A DNA stretch of 64,000 bases from contig JODX01000025.1 of the NCBI GenBank assembly GCA_000719105.1, positions 14,080 to 78,079 of the forward strand. Reading direction: 5' to 3'. Made by a program: the position numbers and the translations under genes. Source of the stretch: Streptomyces sclerotialus (GTDB lineage: Bacteria; Actinomycetota; Actinomycetes; Streptomycetales; Streptomycetaceae). This document shows, in pieces, positions 34,899 through 43,973 of the stretch. The notes beneath the pieces were generated by a model that was not told the DNA's origin, made no database searches, and saw nothing but the letters and a program-made list of their open reading frames with translations. Each line of letters starts with the position of its first letter. Position 1 is the stretch's first letter.

Positions 34899-34926
34899 GG
34901 CTGTGGAGAACCGTTTGTCCACAGCC
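34899..34926. promoter_or_regulatory. Inverted repeat in the Lrp leader, containing a DnaA-box pair
   Basis: GGCTGTGGA (34899-34907) and TCCACAGCC (34918-34926) are perfect 9-bp arms with a 10-nt spacer. The right arm overlaps TTGTCCACA (34915-34923) and the left overlaps a TTCTCCACA box on the other strand. Candidate Lrp autoregulatory site or DnaA site. Confidence 0.45.
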
Positions 34927-34956
34927 TGGCGGTGCCTGTAGCCAAAATGTGCCGAC

Positions 34957-34972
34957 GACCGAACAATCGGTA
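34957..34972. promoter_or_regulatory. PaaR-like dyad between the Lrp gene and bkdA
   Basis: GACCGAACAATCGGTA has the PaaR core with one changed base (CA for the central CG). It is 60 bp upstream of bkdA. Its presence here suggests cross-control, but the mismatch leaves doubt. Confidence 0.5.
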
Positions 34973-35031
34973 GGTGAGGCGCATCACACACGGCGCGCCT
35001 CCCGAAGCCGCTCCCACGAGGAGGTGCCGTG

Positions 35032-36204
35032 ATGACGGTCATGGAGCAGCGGGGCGCCTACCGGCCCACGCCGCCGCCCGCCTGGCAGCCCCGTACGGAC
35101 CCCGTGCCACTCCTGCCCGACGAGCGTCCGTACCGCGTCCTGGGCACCGAGGCGGCCGCCGAGGCGGACCCCGCCCTGCTGCGCCGGCTGTACGCGGAGC
35201 TGGTGCGCGGCCGCCGCTACAACGTGCAGGCGACCGCCCTCACCAAGCAGGGCCGGCTCGCCGTCTACCCCTCCAGCACCGGTCAGGAGGCCTGCGAGGT
35301 CGCCGCCGCGCTCGCCCTCCAGGAGCGCGACTGGCTGTTCCCCAGCTACCGTGACACGCTCGCCGCCGTCGCCCGCGGCGTCGACCCGGTCCAGGCCCTG
35401 ACCCTGCTGCGCGGCGACTGGCACACCGGCTACGACCCGTACGAGCACCGAGTGGCGCCGCTGTCCACCCCGCTCGCGACCCAGCTCCCGCACGCCGTCG
35501 GGCTCGCGCACGCGGCCCACCTCAAGGGCGACGACGTGGTCGCGCTCGCCCTGGTCGGCGACGGCGGCACCAGCGAGGGCGACTTCCACGAGGCGCTGAA
35601 CTTCGCGGCCGTCTGGCAGGCCCCGGTCGTCTTCCTCGTCCAGAACAACGGCTTCGCGATCTCCGTGCCCCTCGCCAAGCAGACCGCCGCCCCCTCCCTG
35701 GCCCACAAGGCCGTCGGGTACGGGATGCCGGGCCGTCTGGTGGACGGCAACGACGCGGTCGCGGTGCACCAGGTCCTGGCCGAGGCACTGGCCCACGCGC
35801 GCACGGGCGGCGGCCCGACGCTGATCGAGGCCGTGACCTACCGCATCGACGCCCACACCAACGCCGACGACGCCACCCGCTACCGGGGCGACTCCGAAGT
35901 GGAGGCCTGGCGCGAGCACGATCCGATCGCGCTCCTGGAGGGGGAGCTGACCGCGCGCGGGATCGTCGACGAGGACGGGATACGGGCCGTGCGCGAGGAA
36001 GCCGAGGCCATGGCCGCGGACCTGCGCGAGCGGATGAACCAGGACCCGGTGCTCGACCCCATGGACCTGTTCGCCCACGTGTACGCCGAGCCCACCCCGC
36101 AACTGAGGGAGCAACGGGACCAGTTGCGGGCCGAGCTGGACGCCGAGGCACAGGCGGACGCGGACACGGGGGCAGCGGCCGGACCGGAAGGGGCGGGCCG
36201 ATGA
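35032..36204 (+). CDS. bkdA: Branched-chain 2-oxoacid dehydrogenase E1 alpha subunit (first operon)
   Basis: A 390-aa thiamine diphosphate-dependent E1 alpha subunit that decarboxylates branched-chain 2-oxo acids to make isobutyryl-, isovaleryl- and 2-methylbutyryl-CoA starters. ATG 35032 follows GAGGAGGTGCC; GTG 35029 is an alternative. TPP binding is seen in GDGGTSEGDFHEALNFAAVW (the GDG-X-N motif ends in NN of LVQNN), and the phosphorylation-loop-like region YRIDAHTNADDATRYR is present. Heterotetramer partner is the next gene (ATGA overlap). In Streptomyces these CoA esters prime fatty-acid and polyketide synthesis. Confidence 0.93.
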   Translation: MTVMEQRGAYRPTPPPAWQPRTDPVPLLPDERPYRVLGTEAAAEADPALLRRLYAELVRGRRYNVQATALTKQGRLAVYPSSTGQEACEVAAALALQERDWLFPSYRDTLAAVARGVDPVQALTLLRGDWHTGYDPYEHRVAPLSTPLATQLPHAVGLAHAAHLKGDDVVALALVGDGGTSEGDFHEALNFAAVWQAPVVFLVQNNGFAISVPLAKQTAAPSLAHKAVGYGMPGRLVDGNDAVAVHQVLAEALAHARTGGGPTLIEAVTYRIDAHTNADDATRYRGDSEVEAWREHDPIALLEGELTARGIVDEDGIRAVREEAEAMAADLRERMNQDPVLDPMDLFAHVYAEPTPQLREQRDQLRAELDAEAQADADTGAAAGPEGAGR

Positions 36205-37205
36205 CCACCGTCGCCGTGAAGCCCGCGACCATGGCCCAGGCCCTCACACGCGCGCTGCGCGACGCCATGACCGCCGACCCGGCCGTCCACGTCATGGGCG
36301 AGGACGTCGGGACGCTCGGCGGGGTCTTCCGCGTCACCGACGGGCTGGCCGCGGAGTTCGGCGACGACCGGTGCACCGACACGCCCCTCGCCGAGGCCGG
36401 CATCCTCGGCACGGCCGTCGGCATGGCGATGTACGGGCTGCGGCCCGTGGTGGAGATGCAGTTCGACGCGTTCGCCTACCCGGCGTTCGAGCAGCTCGTC
36501 TCGCACGTGGCCCGGATGCACAACCGCACGCGCGGTGCGATGCCCCTGCCGGTCACCGTCCGCGTCCCGTACGGAGGCGGCATCGGCGGTGTGGAGCACC
36601 ACAGCGACTCCTCCGAGGCGTACTACATGGCGACCCCGGGGCTGCACGTCGTCACGCCCGCGACCGTCGCCGACGCGTACGGGCTGCTGCGCGCGTCCAT
36701 CGCCTCCGACGACCCGGTCGTCTTCCTGGAGCCCAAGCGGCTGTACTGGTCGAAGGACTCCTGGAACCCGGAGGAACCGCAGGCGGTCGAGCCCATCGGC
36801 AGGGCCGTGGTGCGGCGCCCGGGCCGCACCGCCACGCTCATCACGTACGGGCCGTCCGTACCCGTCTGCCTGGAGGCCGCGGAGGCCGCCCGGGCCGAGG
36901 GCTGGGACCTGGAGGTCGTCGATCTGCGCTCCCTGGTGCCGTTCGACGACGAGACGGTCGCCGCGTCCGTACGGCGCACCGGGCGCGCGGTGGTCGTCCA
37001 CGAGTCGGGCGGGTTCGGCGGGCCGGGCGGTGAGATCGCCGCCCGGGTGACCGAGCGGTGCTTCCACCACCTGGAGGCTCCCGTCCTGCGCGTCGCCGGC
37101 TTCGACGTGCCGTACCCGCCGCCCATGCTGGAGCGGCACCACCTGCCGGGCGTCGACCGGATCCTGGACGCCGTGGGACGCCTGCAGTGGGAGGCGGAGA
37201 GCTGA
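36201..37205 (+). CDS. bkdB: Branched-chain 2-oxoacid dehydrogenase E1 beta subunit (first operon)
   Basis: A 334-aa E1 beta subunit, with GEDVGTLGGVFRVTDGL near the N-terminus and AEAGILGTAVGMAMYGLRPVVEMQF completing the TPP-binding and transketolase fold. EHHSDSSEAYYMATPGL carries the conserved His pair near the active site. The C-terminal transketolase domain ends DRILDAVGRL. It starts within the bkdA stop (ATGA) and its own stop overlaps bkdC (TGATG), so all three subunits are coupled. Confidence 0.94.
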   Translation: MTTVAVKPATMAQALTRALRDAMTADPAVHVMGEDVGTLGGVFRVTDGLAAEFGDDRCTDTPLAEAGILGTAVGMAMYGLRPVVEMQFDAFAYPAFEQLVSHVARMHNRTRGAMPLPVTVRVPYGGGIGGVEHHSDSSEAYYMATPGLHVVTPATVADAYGLLRASIASDDPVVFLEPKRLYWSKDSWNPEEPQAVEPIGRAVVRRPGRTATLITYGPSVPVCLEAAEAARAEGWDLEVVDLRSLVPFDDETVAASVRRTGRAVVVHESGGFGGPGGEIAARVTERCFHHLEAPVLRVAGFDVPYPPPMLERHHLPGVDRILDAVGRLQWEAES

Positions 37206-38536
37206 TGGCCCAGGTGCTGGAGTTCAGGCTGCCCGACCTCGGTGAGGGGCTGACCGAGGCGGAGATCGTGCGCTGGCTGGTGCGGGTCGGGGACGTGGTC
37301 GCCGTGGACCAGCCGGTGGTGGAGGTCGAGACGGCCAAGGCCATGGTCGAGGTTCCGTGCCCCTACGGGGGCGTGGTCACGGCGCGCTTCGGCGAGGAGG
37401 GCACGGAACTGCCGGTGGGCGCGCCGCTGTTGACCGTCGCCGTGGGCGCGCCGTCGGACGAGGACCGGGGCGGCTCCGGGAACGTACTGGTGGGCTATGG
37501 CACCGGGGCGCCTCCGGCACGGCGCAGGCGGGTGCGGCCGGGGCGGACCACGCGGACCGCCGACGGTGCGGCGGCGAGCGGGGCGTCGGCAGTGACGGCT
37601 CAGGAACCGGGCGTGGCCCCGACGCAGCCGGACGGCCCCGTGCCGGTCATCTCGCCCCTCGTCCGCCGGCTGGCCCGGCAGAACGGCCTCGATCTGCGGA
37701 CCCTGTCCGGGTCCGGTCCCGAAGGGCTGATCCTGCGCGCCGACGTGGAGGCCGCGATCCGGGCCTCCGTCGAGGTCCCCGCGCGCGCGGGAGGCGACAC
37801 CACGGGTGCCGTCCCCGCCACTCACGCCGATCCTGCCGCCACCGCGCCCGGAACCCGTGTCCCGCTCCGCGGAGTGCGGGGTGCCGTCGCCGACAAGCTC
37901 GCCCGGAGCCGCCGGGAGATCCCGGAGGCCACCTGCTGGGTGGACGCCGACGCCACAGAGCTCCTGAGCGCGCGCTCGGCGATGAACGCGGCAGGCGGGC
38001 CGAAGATCTCCCTGCTGGCCCTGCTGGCGCGGATCTGCACCGCCGCCCTCGCACGGTTCCCCGAGCTCAACTCCACGGTGGACACGCAGGCCCGTGAGGT
38101 CGTCCTGCTCGAACAGGTGCACCTGGGCTTCGCCGCGCAGACCGAGCGCGGGCTCGTCGTCCCCGTGGTGCGGGACGCGCACACGCTGGGCGCCGAGCCG
38201 CTGACCGCCGAGTTCGCCCGGCTGACGGAGGCCGCGCGGGCCGGGACACTGACGCCCGCGCAGCTCACCGGCGGGACCTTCACGCTGAACAACTACGGCG
38301 TGTTCGGCGTCGACGGCTCCACGCCGATCATCAACCACCCCGAGGCGGCCATGCTCGGCGTCGGCCGCATCGTCCCCAAGCCGTGGGTCCACCGAGGTGA
38401 GTTGGCCGTACGTCAGGTCGTGCAGCTCTCGCTCACCTTCGACCACCGGGTGTGCGACGGCGGTACGGCGGGCGGTTTCCTGCGCTACGTGGCGGACTGC
38501 GTCGAACAGCCCGCGGTACTCCTGCGTTCCCTGTGA
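37205..38536 (+). CDS. bkdC: Branched-chain 2-oxoacid dehydrogenase E2 (dihydrolipoyl acyltransferase, first operon)
   Basis: A 443-aa E2. A lipoyl domain (1-80) has the lipoylated Lys in ETAKAMVE, a peripheral-subunit-binding domain (about 150-190) reads ISPLVRRLARQNGLDLRTLSG, and the acyltransferase domain has DHRVCDGGTAGGFL. It transfers the branched acyl group to CoA. No E3 (dihydrolipoamide dehydrogenase) gene is in the window. The linker regions are Ala/Arg-rich and shorter than in the second operon's E2. Confidence 0.94.
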   Translation: MAQVLEFRLPDLGEGLTEAEIVRWLVRVGDVVAVDQPVVEVETAKAMVEVPCPYGGVVTARFGEEGTELPVGAPLLTVAVGAPSDEDRGGSGNVLVGYGTGAPPARRRRVRPGRTTRTADGAAASGASAVTAQEPGVAPTQPDGPVPVISPLVRRLARQNGLDLRTLSGSGPEGLILRADVEAAIRASVEVPARAGGDTTGAVPATHADPAATAPGTRVPLRGVRGAVADKLARSRREIPEATCWVDADATELLSARSAMNAAGGPKISLLALLARICTAALARFPELNSTVDTQAREVVLLEQVHLGFAAQTERGLVVPVVRDAHTLGAEPLTAEFARLTEAARAGTLTPAQLTGGTFTLNNYGVFGVDGSTPIINHPEAAMLGVGRIVPKPWVHRGELAVRQVVQLSLTFDHRVCDGGTAGGFLRYVADCVEQPAVLLRSL

Positions 38537-38561
38537 TTTCCACGGCGCGCATACTCGGGGG

Positions 38562-39506
38562 GTGACCGCGTACGACCCTCCGGACGAACCACAGCCCGGC
38601 GCTCCCGACCCGTACGGCGGCGCCGGGCCCGCTTTCGACACCGTAGTCCTCGCCGGGGGCGCCGCCCGGCGGCTCGGCGGCACCGACAAACCAGGCGTGC
38701 GCGTGGGTGGACGGGCACTGCTCGACCGGGTGCTGACCGCCTGCTCCGGCGCCCGGACCACGGTGGTGGTGGCCGATCCCCGGGCGACCGCGCGACCCGT
38801 GGTGTGGGCGCGCGAGGATCCGGTCGGCGGCGGTCCGCTCGCCGCGCTGGACGCGGGCCTCCGGCACACCACGGCACCGTACGTGGTCCTGCTCTCCGCC
38901 GATCTGCCGTTCCTCGGCGAGGAGACGGTACGGCGACTGCTGGGCGCCCTCGGGGACGCCGTGGGGCGGAACGCCCCACCCGACGGTGTGCTGCTCAGTG
39001 ACTCCGAGGGCCGCGACCAGCCCCTCGTCGCCGCCTACCGGTCCGACGCGCTGCGACGCCAACTCTCCGCGCTCGTCGCCGAGTACGGCAGTCCGGCCGG
39101 GCTGCCCCTGCGGCGCCTCACCGGCGCGCTGGACCTCACCCGCATTTCCGACCCCGTCGCGTCGTTCGACTGCGACACCTGGGAGGACATCGCCGCCGCC
39201 CGGGCACGTATCAGGGAGCATGGGCACGTGTTGGATGAATGGATTTCCGCAGTCAAGGACGAGCTGGGCATCGATCTCGGCGTCGACACGGGCGTTCTGC
39301 TCGATCTGGCCCGGGACGCCGCGCACTCGGTGGCCCGGCCGGCGGCCCCGCTGACCACGTTCCTCGTGGGCTACGCCGCCGCACAGGCCGGAGGGGGACC
39401 GGAGGCGGTCGCGGAGGCCGCACGCAAGGCCTCCGCCCTGGCACTCCGGTGGGCCGACGAGAACGACGCCGGTGCCGCCCCCCAGGCCACCACGGACGCC
39501 GGATGA
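38562..39506 (+). CDS. MobA-like nucleotidyltransferase fused to a DUF6457 domain
   Basis: A 314-aa two-domain protein from GTG 38562. The N-terminal MobA-like domain (about 25-215) has the nucleotide-binding LAGGAARRLGGTDKPGV, then LLSADLPFLGEE (metal Asp) and SEGRDQPLVAAY. This type attaches GMP to molybdopterin to form the bis-MGD cofactor. From residue 226 it continues into a helical DUF6457 module (DEWISAVKDELGIDLGVDTGVLLDLARD... TTFLVGYAAA). The fusion is followed by moeA with a 4-nt overlap, so a role in molybdenum cofactor assembly is well supported. The DUF6457 part has no known function; it could bind a molybdoenzyme or moeA product. Confidence 0.85.
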   Translation: MTAYDPPDEPQPGAPDPYGGAGPAFDTVVLAGGAARRLGGTDKPGVRVGGRALLDRVLTACSGARTTVVVADPRATARPVVWAREDPVGGGPLAALDAGLRHTTAPYVVLLSADLPFLGEETVRRLLGALGDAVGRNAPPDGVLLSDSEGRDQPLVAAYRSDALRRQLSALVAEYGSPAGLPLRRLTGALDLTRISDPVASFDCDTWEDIAAARARIREHGHVLDEWISAVKDELGIDLGVDTGVLLDLARDAAHSVARPAAPLTTFLVGYAAAQAGGGPEAVAEAARKASALALRWADENDAGAAPQATTDAG

Positions 39507-40837
39507 CCGCCCAGGACGCCGAGGAACTGTATGTGGAGGAGGCGCTGGCGTTGGTCAACGACAGGCCCGCCTCCACCACCACCGGAGCCCCCGTGGCCAC
39601 CTCAGGGGCTCCGCACAAGGCCCATGACACCCGTCACCGGGCGACCTCCTGGCCGGAGGCCCGTGCGCTCGCCGAGCGCGCCGCCCGGTCGGTGACCCGC
39701 CGCGCTCCGGTCGATCTCGCTCTCGACGAGGCCCTCGGCCTGGTGCTCGCGGCTCCCCTCGGCGCCCTCACCGATCTGCCCTCGTTCGACACCTCCGCCA
39801 TGGACGGCTGGGCGGTGGCGGGGCCCGGCCCCTGGGCCGTACGCGACAAGGGTGTCCTTGCCGGGCACGCGGGACTCGAGCGCCTCACCGACGGCGAGGC
39901 CGCCCGTATCGCCACCGGCGCCCGCATCCCCCCGGACACCACCGCCGTCCTGCGCAGCGAGCACGGCCGGATCGACGCGAGGGGCCGGCTGCACGCCACC
40001 CGGGAGGTCGACCACGGCCAGGACATCCGGCCGCGCGGACAGGAGTGCCGCAACGGTGACCAGCTGCTGCCGCTGGGCACACCGGTCACGCCGGCCGTGC
40101 TCGGTCTCGCCGCCGCCGCCGGATACGACACGGTCTCCGTCATCCCCCGGCCGCGTGTCGACGTACTCGTCCTCGGCGACGAGCTGCTCACCGAGGGCCT
40201 TCCGCACGACGGGCTGATCCGCGACGCGCTCGGCCCGATGCTGCCGCCCTGGCTGCGGGCGCTCGGCGCCGAGGTGACGGCCGTCCGCCGGATCGGAGAC
40301 GACGCCCACGCCCTGGAGAAGGCCCTGCGGGACTCCTCCGCCGACCTGATCGTCACCACCGGGGGCACCGCGGCGGGTCCCGTCGACCACGTCCACCCCA
40401 CCCTGGCCCGTATCGGTGCCGAGCTTCTCGTCGACGGCGTCAAGGTCCGCCCGGGCCACCCCATGCTCCTGGCGCGGACCAGGGGCGACCAGCACCTCGT
40501 CGGGCTTCCCGGGAACCCGCTGGCGGCCGTCTCCGGTCTCTTCACCCTCGCCGAGCCCCTGCTGCGCACCCTCGCGGGACGTGCCGCCCCGGAGCCGTAC
40601 GAACTGCCCGTGAAGGAGGCGGTGCACGGTCACCCGCACGACACCCGGCTCGTTCCCGTCGTCCTGCGCGCCGGCCAGGCGGTGCCACTGCACTACAACG
40701 GCCCCGCCATGCTGCGCGGGATCGCCGCGGCGGCGGCCCTCGCCGTCGTACCACCGGGCGGCGCACGCCCCGGAGAGGAACTGAGACTGCTGGATCTGCC
40801 CTGGGCGACCACGGGAGTCCAGGTGTGTTTCACGTGA
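39503..40837 (+). CDS. moeA: Molybdopterin molybdenumtransferase MoeA
   Basis: A 444-aa MoeA that inserts molybdate into adenylylated molybdopterin. ATG 39503 overlaps the MobA-like gene stop. SFDTSAMDGWAV marks domain I. RIPPDTTAVL, the MoCF domain GDELLTEG, TTGGTAAGPVDHV, and VRPGHPMLLART follow; LVGLPGNPLAAV is the hinge to domain IV. The N-terminal 60 residues are a longer Thr/Ala-rich tail than in E. coli MoeA. The stop codon (40835-40837) is inside a parS site, so the last codons (Cys-Phe-Thr) are dictated by it. Confidence 0.94.
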   Translation: MTAQDAEELYVEEALALVNDRPASTTTGAPVATSGAPHKAHDTRHRATSWPEARALAERAARSVTRRAPVDLALDEALGLVLAAPLGALTDLPSFDTSAMDGWAVAGPGPWAVRDKGVLAGHAGLERLTDGEAARIATGARIPPDTTAVLRSEHGRIDARGRLHATREVDHGQDIRPRGQECRNGDQLLPLGTPVTPAVLGLAAAAGYDTVSVIPRPRVDVLVLGDELLTEGLPHDGLIRDALGPMLPPWLRALGAEVTAVRRIGDDAHALEKALRDSSADLIVTTGGTAAGPVDHVHPTLARIGAELLVDGVKVRPGHPMLLARTRGDQHLVGLPGNPLAAVSGLFTLAEPLLRTLAGRAAPEPYELPVKEAVHGHPHDTRLVPVVLRAGQAVPLHYNGPAMLRGIAAAAALAVVPPGGARPGEELRLLDLPWATTGVQVCFT

Positions 40838-40840
40838 AAC
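40827..40840. promoter_or_regulatory. parS: parS centromere site overlapping the moeA stop codon
   Basis: GTTTCACGTGAAAC, exact. The moeA TGA lies at 40835-40837 inside it. Confidence 0.9.
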
Positions 40841-40906
40841 GGAGCAGGTGCAGGATCGTGGTGACCACAGTGTGCAGCCGGGATGCCGCAGTGAGAAGCA
40901 GGCGGT

Positions 40907-40920
40907 GTTTCACGTGAAAC
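40907..40920. promoter_or_regulatory. parS: parS centromere site overlapping the channel start codon
   Basis: GTTTCACGTGAAAC, exact, 80 bp from the preceding copy. The likely GTG start of the channel gene (40914-40916) is inside it. Confidence 0.9.
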
Positions 40921-42011
40921 TTCCGGGCTACGACGTGATCGCTCGGCAGGCGGACGAGCATCTCGTCACCCACCAGGTGAAACTCCCGAGACGGGCGGTC
41001 GAGCGCCCGATCCGCCAGGTCGTCAAACGGGTGGTGATGGCCCTCGTTCTGCTGGTCGCGACCTCCTTCATCGTCTATGCCGACAACGACGGCTACAACG
41101 ACAACTCGGACGGCAAGGTCGACCTGCTCGACGCCTTCTACTACGCGACCGTCACCCTCTCCACCACCGGGTACGGCGACATCACCCCGGTCAGCGACGC
41201 TGCCCGGTTCATCAACATCTTCGTCGTCACGCCCCTGCGTGTGCTGTTCCTGATCATCCTGGTCGGCACCACGCTCGAGGTCCTCACGGAACGCACCCGC
41301 GAGGAATGGCGACAGAACCGCTGGAGGGCGGCCTTGAGGCAGCACACCGTTGTCGTCGGCTTCGGCACGAAGGGGCGGTCGGCACTGCAGACCGTCCTGG
41401 CGTCCGGCCTGCAGAAGGAGCAGGTGGTCGTCGTCGACCCCAGTTCCAAGGTGATCGAGGCGGCGACGGCACACGGGTACGCGGGAGTGATAGGGGACGC
41501 GACCCGCAGCGATGTGCTGTTGCGCGCGGAGGTCCAGAAGGCCCGCCAGATCATCATCGCCACCCAGCGGGACGACACCGCCGTCCTGGTGACGCTCACC
41601 GCCCGGCAGCTCAACCGGGCGGCGAAGATCGTGGCCGCCGTGCGCGAGGAGGAGAATGCGCCGCTGCTCAAGCAGTCCGGCGCCGACGTGGTCATCACCA
41701 GCGCCAGCGCGGCCGGGCGGCTGCTCGGGCTCTCCGTTCTCAGCCCCGCCGCGGGCATGGTCATGGAGGACCTCATCCAGCAGGGCAGCGGCCTGGACAT
41801 CGTGGAACGGCCGGTCATAAAGGCCGAGGCGGGACGCGGGGTCCGGGACATCGACGACCTCGTGGTGAGCGTCGTACGAGGACACCGGGTGCTCGGGTAC
41901 GACGACCCGGCCATCGGCGAACTGCAGCTGACCGACCGGCTGATCACCATCGTCCGGGCCACACCGGGCACCAGGGTGGCCCCCGACATGCGGCCGCTGC
42001 CCCAGGACTAG
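40914..42011 (+). CDS. Potassium channel with TrkA/RCK regulatory domain
   Basis: A 365-aa ligand-gated K+ channel of the 2-TM class. The first helix is at about 38-55, the selectivity filter is TTGYGD (84-89) and the second helix is at about 100-120. A cytosolic RCK domain from about 144 (TVVVGFGTKGRSAL) has an Asp/Gly NAD-like pocket, and a TrkA_C-like end follows. Start choice: GTG 40914, inside parS, gives VKLPGYDVIARQ; GTG 40848 is the earliest alternative with GGAG at short spacing. It lies 76 bp after moeA and may share its promoter region. Confidence 0.88.
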   Translation: MKLPGYDVIARQADEHLVTHQVKLPRRAVERPIRQVVKRVVMALVLLVATSFIVYADNDGYNDNSDGKVDLLDAFYYATVTLSTTGYGDITPVSDAARFINIFVVTPLRVLFLIILVGTTLEVLTERTREEWRQNRWRAALRQHTVVVGFGTKGRSALQTVLASGLQKEQVVVVDPSSKVIEAATAHGYAGVIGDATRSDVLLRAEVQKARQIIIATQRDDTAVLVTLTARQLNRAAKIVAAVREEENAPLLKQSGADVVITSASAAGRLLGLSVLSPAAGMVMEDLIQQGSGLDIVERPVIKAEAGRGVRDIDDLVVSVVRGHRVLGYDDPAIGELQLTDRLITIVRATPGTRVAPDMRPLPQD

Positions 42012-42041
42012 CCGGCCCGGTACCAGCGGGACCCGAGGAGA

Positions 42042-42088
42042 ACGGCCCTGAGGGCGCCCACCGCACCGGTGGGCGCCCTCAGGGCCGT
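42042..42088. terminator. Strong bidirectional terminator
   Basis: A 21-bp perfect stem (42042-42062 with 42068-42088) and a 5-nt loop, between the convergent channel and ABC permease genes. It is the strongest hairpin in the window. Confidence 0.9.
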
Positions 42089-42096
42089 ACAGGGCA

Positions 42097-42948
42097 CTAC
42101 CTGCGGTTGTAGAGCCGCATCGTCACCGGCCCGAAGACGAGCACGAACAGGGCCGCCCACCCCAGGGACCAGACGATGTCCGCGGCCGGCCGGTCGCCCG
42201 CCATCAGGCCTCGCACCGCCGAGGCCAGGTGCGTGACCGGGCTGTTGTTGACGAAGGCCTGCAGCCAGCCCGGCATGGTCGTCGGGTCGACGAACACATT
42301 GGACAGGAACGTCAGCGGGAATATCACCATCATGCTGACGCCCATGACGGACTTCTCCGTGCGCAGCAGCAGGCCGAACATCGTCCAGACCCACGAGAAC
42401 GCGAACGAGAAGACGATCAGCAGCGCGATGCCGGCGACCACGCCCCCGACCCCGCCGTCCGGGCGGTAGCCCAGGACCACCCCGACCGTCAGCATCACCA
42501 CGGACGCGATCGTGTAGCGCAGGGCGTCACCCAGCAGGTACCCGACCATCGTCGACGGCCGCCAGATCGGCAGCGTACGGAACCGGTCGAAGACGCCCTT
42601 CTCGATGTCCGTGTTCACCGAGACGCCCGTGTACATCGTGATCATCACGACCGACATCACCAGGATGCCCGGCAGCAGGAACTGGATGTACTCCTCCGGC
42701 GACCCGGCCAGGGCACCGCCGAAGAGGTACGTGTACATCAGCACCATCATGATCGGGAAGGCGGTGACGTCGAAGAGCTGCTCCGGCACGTGTTTGATCT
42801 TGAGGATCGCCCGCCAGCCGAAGGTCAGCGACGCCGACAGGGCGCTGGGGCGCGGCGGCCGCTCCCCGGCGATCAGCAGGGCGGCCAGCGACTCGGCGCT
42901 GACGGGGGCGAGTTCCTTGCTCCCCGTGGAGGTCGTCGTACTGCTCAT
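42097..42948 (-). CDS. ABC-2 type exporter permease (DrrB-like)
   Basis: A 283-aa integral membrane permease with six predicted helices, starting after a cytosolic N-terminus (1-50). ABC-2 features include the first helix near [29 protein letters not shown] on the cytosolic loop that contacts the ATPase, and [46 protein letters not shown] near the C-terminus. DrrB-type pumps export lipids or natural products, so antibiotic efflux or lipid export is possible. Its start overlaps the upstream ATPase stop (ATGA). Confidence 0.9.
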   Translation of the reverse strand: MSSTTTSTGSKELAPVSAESLAALLIAGERPPRPSALSASLTFGWRAILKIKHVPEQLFDVTAFPIMMVLMYTYLFGGALAGSPEEYIQFLLPGILVMSVVMITMYTGVSVNTDIEKGVFDRFRTLPIWRPSTMVGYLLGDALRYTIASVVMLTVGVVLGYRPDGGVGGVVAGIALLIVFSFAFSWVWTMFGLLLRTEKSVMGVSMMVIFPLTFLSNVFVDPTTMPGWLQAFVNNSPVTHLASAVRGLMAGDRPAADIVWSLGWAALFVLVFGPVTMRLYNRR

Positions 42949-43973
42949 GCCGCAGCCTCGTCCTTCGTGCCGACGTACGGTCCGGTGGTGTCCTCGGCCT
43001 TCGTGTCGTGCCCGGTGAGCGCGAGGAAGACCTCGTCGAGGCTGGGCTGTCCCAGGGCGAAGTCGTCGACGGTGATGCCGTCGCGGGCCAGATCGGCCAG
43101 TGCGCGGGCCGCCTGCTCGGCCGCCCCCCGCCCGCCCGCCGCGCCCGCGCCGACCGGCGCCGTCAGGGCCACCGGATCGGGGTCGAGCTGCACGTCCGCG
43201 CCGAGCGCCAGCCGCAGCACCTCCGCGGCCCGCGGGCGCTGCGCCGCGTCACGCAGCCGTACATGCACCGAACCCGCGCCGACGGACGCCTTGAGCTCGC
43301 CCTTGGTGCCCTCGGCGATCACCTTGCCCCGGTCGATGACGGCTATCCGGGACGCCAACCGGTCCGCCTCGTCCAGGTACTGCGTGGTCAGCAGGACGGT
43401 GGTGCCCTGGGCGACGACCGCGCGCACGATGTCCCACACCTGGTTGCGGCTGCGCGGGTCCAGGCCGGTCGTCGGCTCGTCGAGGAAGAGCAGGTCGGGC
43501 GTGTTCAGGATGGACGCGGCGATGTCGATACGGCGCCGCATGCCGCCCGAGTAGTGCCGGACCTGCTTCCCGGCGGCGTCACTCAGCCCGAAGGCCGCCA
43601 GCAGCTGGTCGCCGCGCTCCCGTGCGGCCTTCCTGCCGTGCCCGAGGAGCCGGCCGAGCAGGATCAGGTTCTCCGCGCCGGTCAGGTCCTCGTCCACGGA
43701 CGCGTACTGACCGGTGAGGCTCACCCGGCCGCGTACCGCGTCGGCCTCCCGTACGACGTCATGGCCGAAGACGCGGGCCCGGCCGCTGTCGGGGCGCAGC
43801 AGGGTGGCGAGCATCTTCACGGCCGTCGTCTTGCCGGCGCCGTTGGGGCCGAGGACGCCGTACACCGTGCCGGTCGGTACCGAGAGGTCGATGCCGTCGA
43901 CGGCCCGGGTCTCGCCGAACGTCTTCACCAGACCCGCGGTCTCGATCGCGAGGCCGGACGTCTGTCCGCTCAT
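42945..43973 (-). CDS. ABC exporter ATP-binding protein (DrrA-like)
   Basis: A 342-aa ATPase from ATG 43973. The nucleotide-binding domain has Walker A GPNGAGKT, the signature YSGGMRRR, Walker B LLFLDEP and the switch His region [16 protein letters not shown]-terminal DrrA-type regulatory extension (about 240-325) ends with [20 protein letters not shown]. It powers the overlapping permease. The first gene of the pair faces the quinone oxidoreductase gene across a 330-bp divergent region. Confidence 0.93.
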   Translation of the reverse strand: MSGQTSGLAIETAGLVKTFGETRAVDGIDLSVPTGTVYGVLGPNGAGKTTAVKMLATLLRPDSGRARVFGHDVVREADAVRGRVSLTGQYASVDEDLTGAENLILLGRLLGHGRKAARERGDQLLAAFGLSDAAGKQVRHYSGGMRRRIDIAASILNTPDLLFLDEPTTGLDPRSRNQVWDIVRAVVAQGTTVLLTTQYLDEADRLASRIAVIDRGKVIAEGTKGELKASVGAGSVHVRLRDAAQRPRAAEVLRLALGADVQLDPDPVALTAPVGAGAAGGRGAAEQAARALADLARDGITVDDFALGQPSLDEVFLALTGHDTKAEDTTGPYVGTKDEAAA

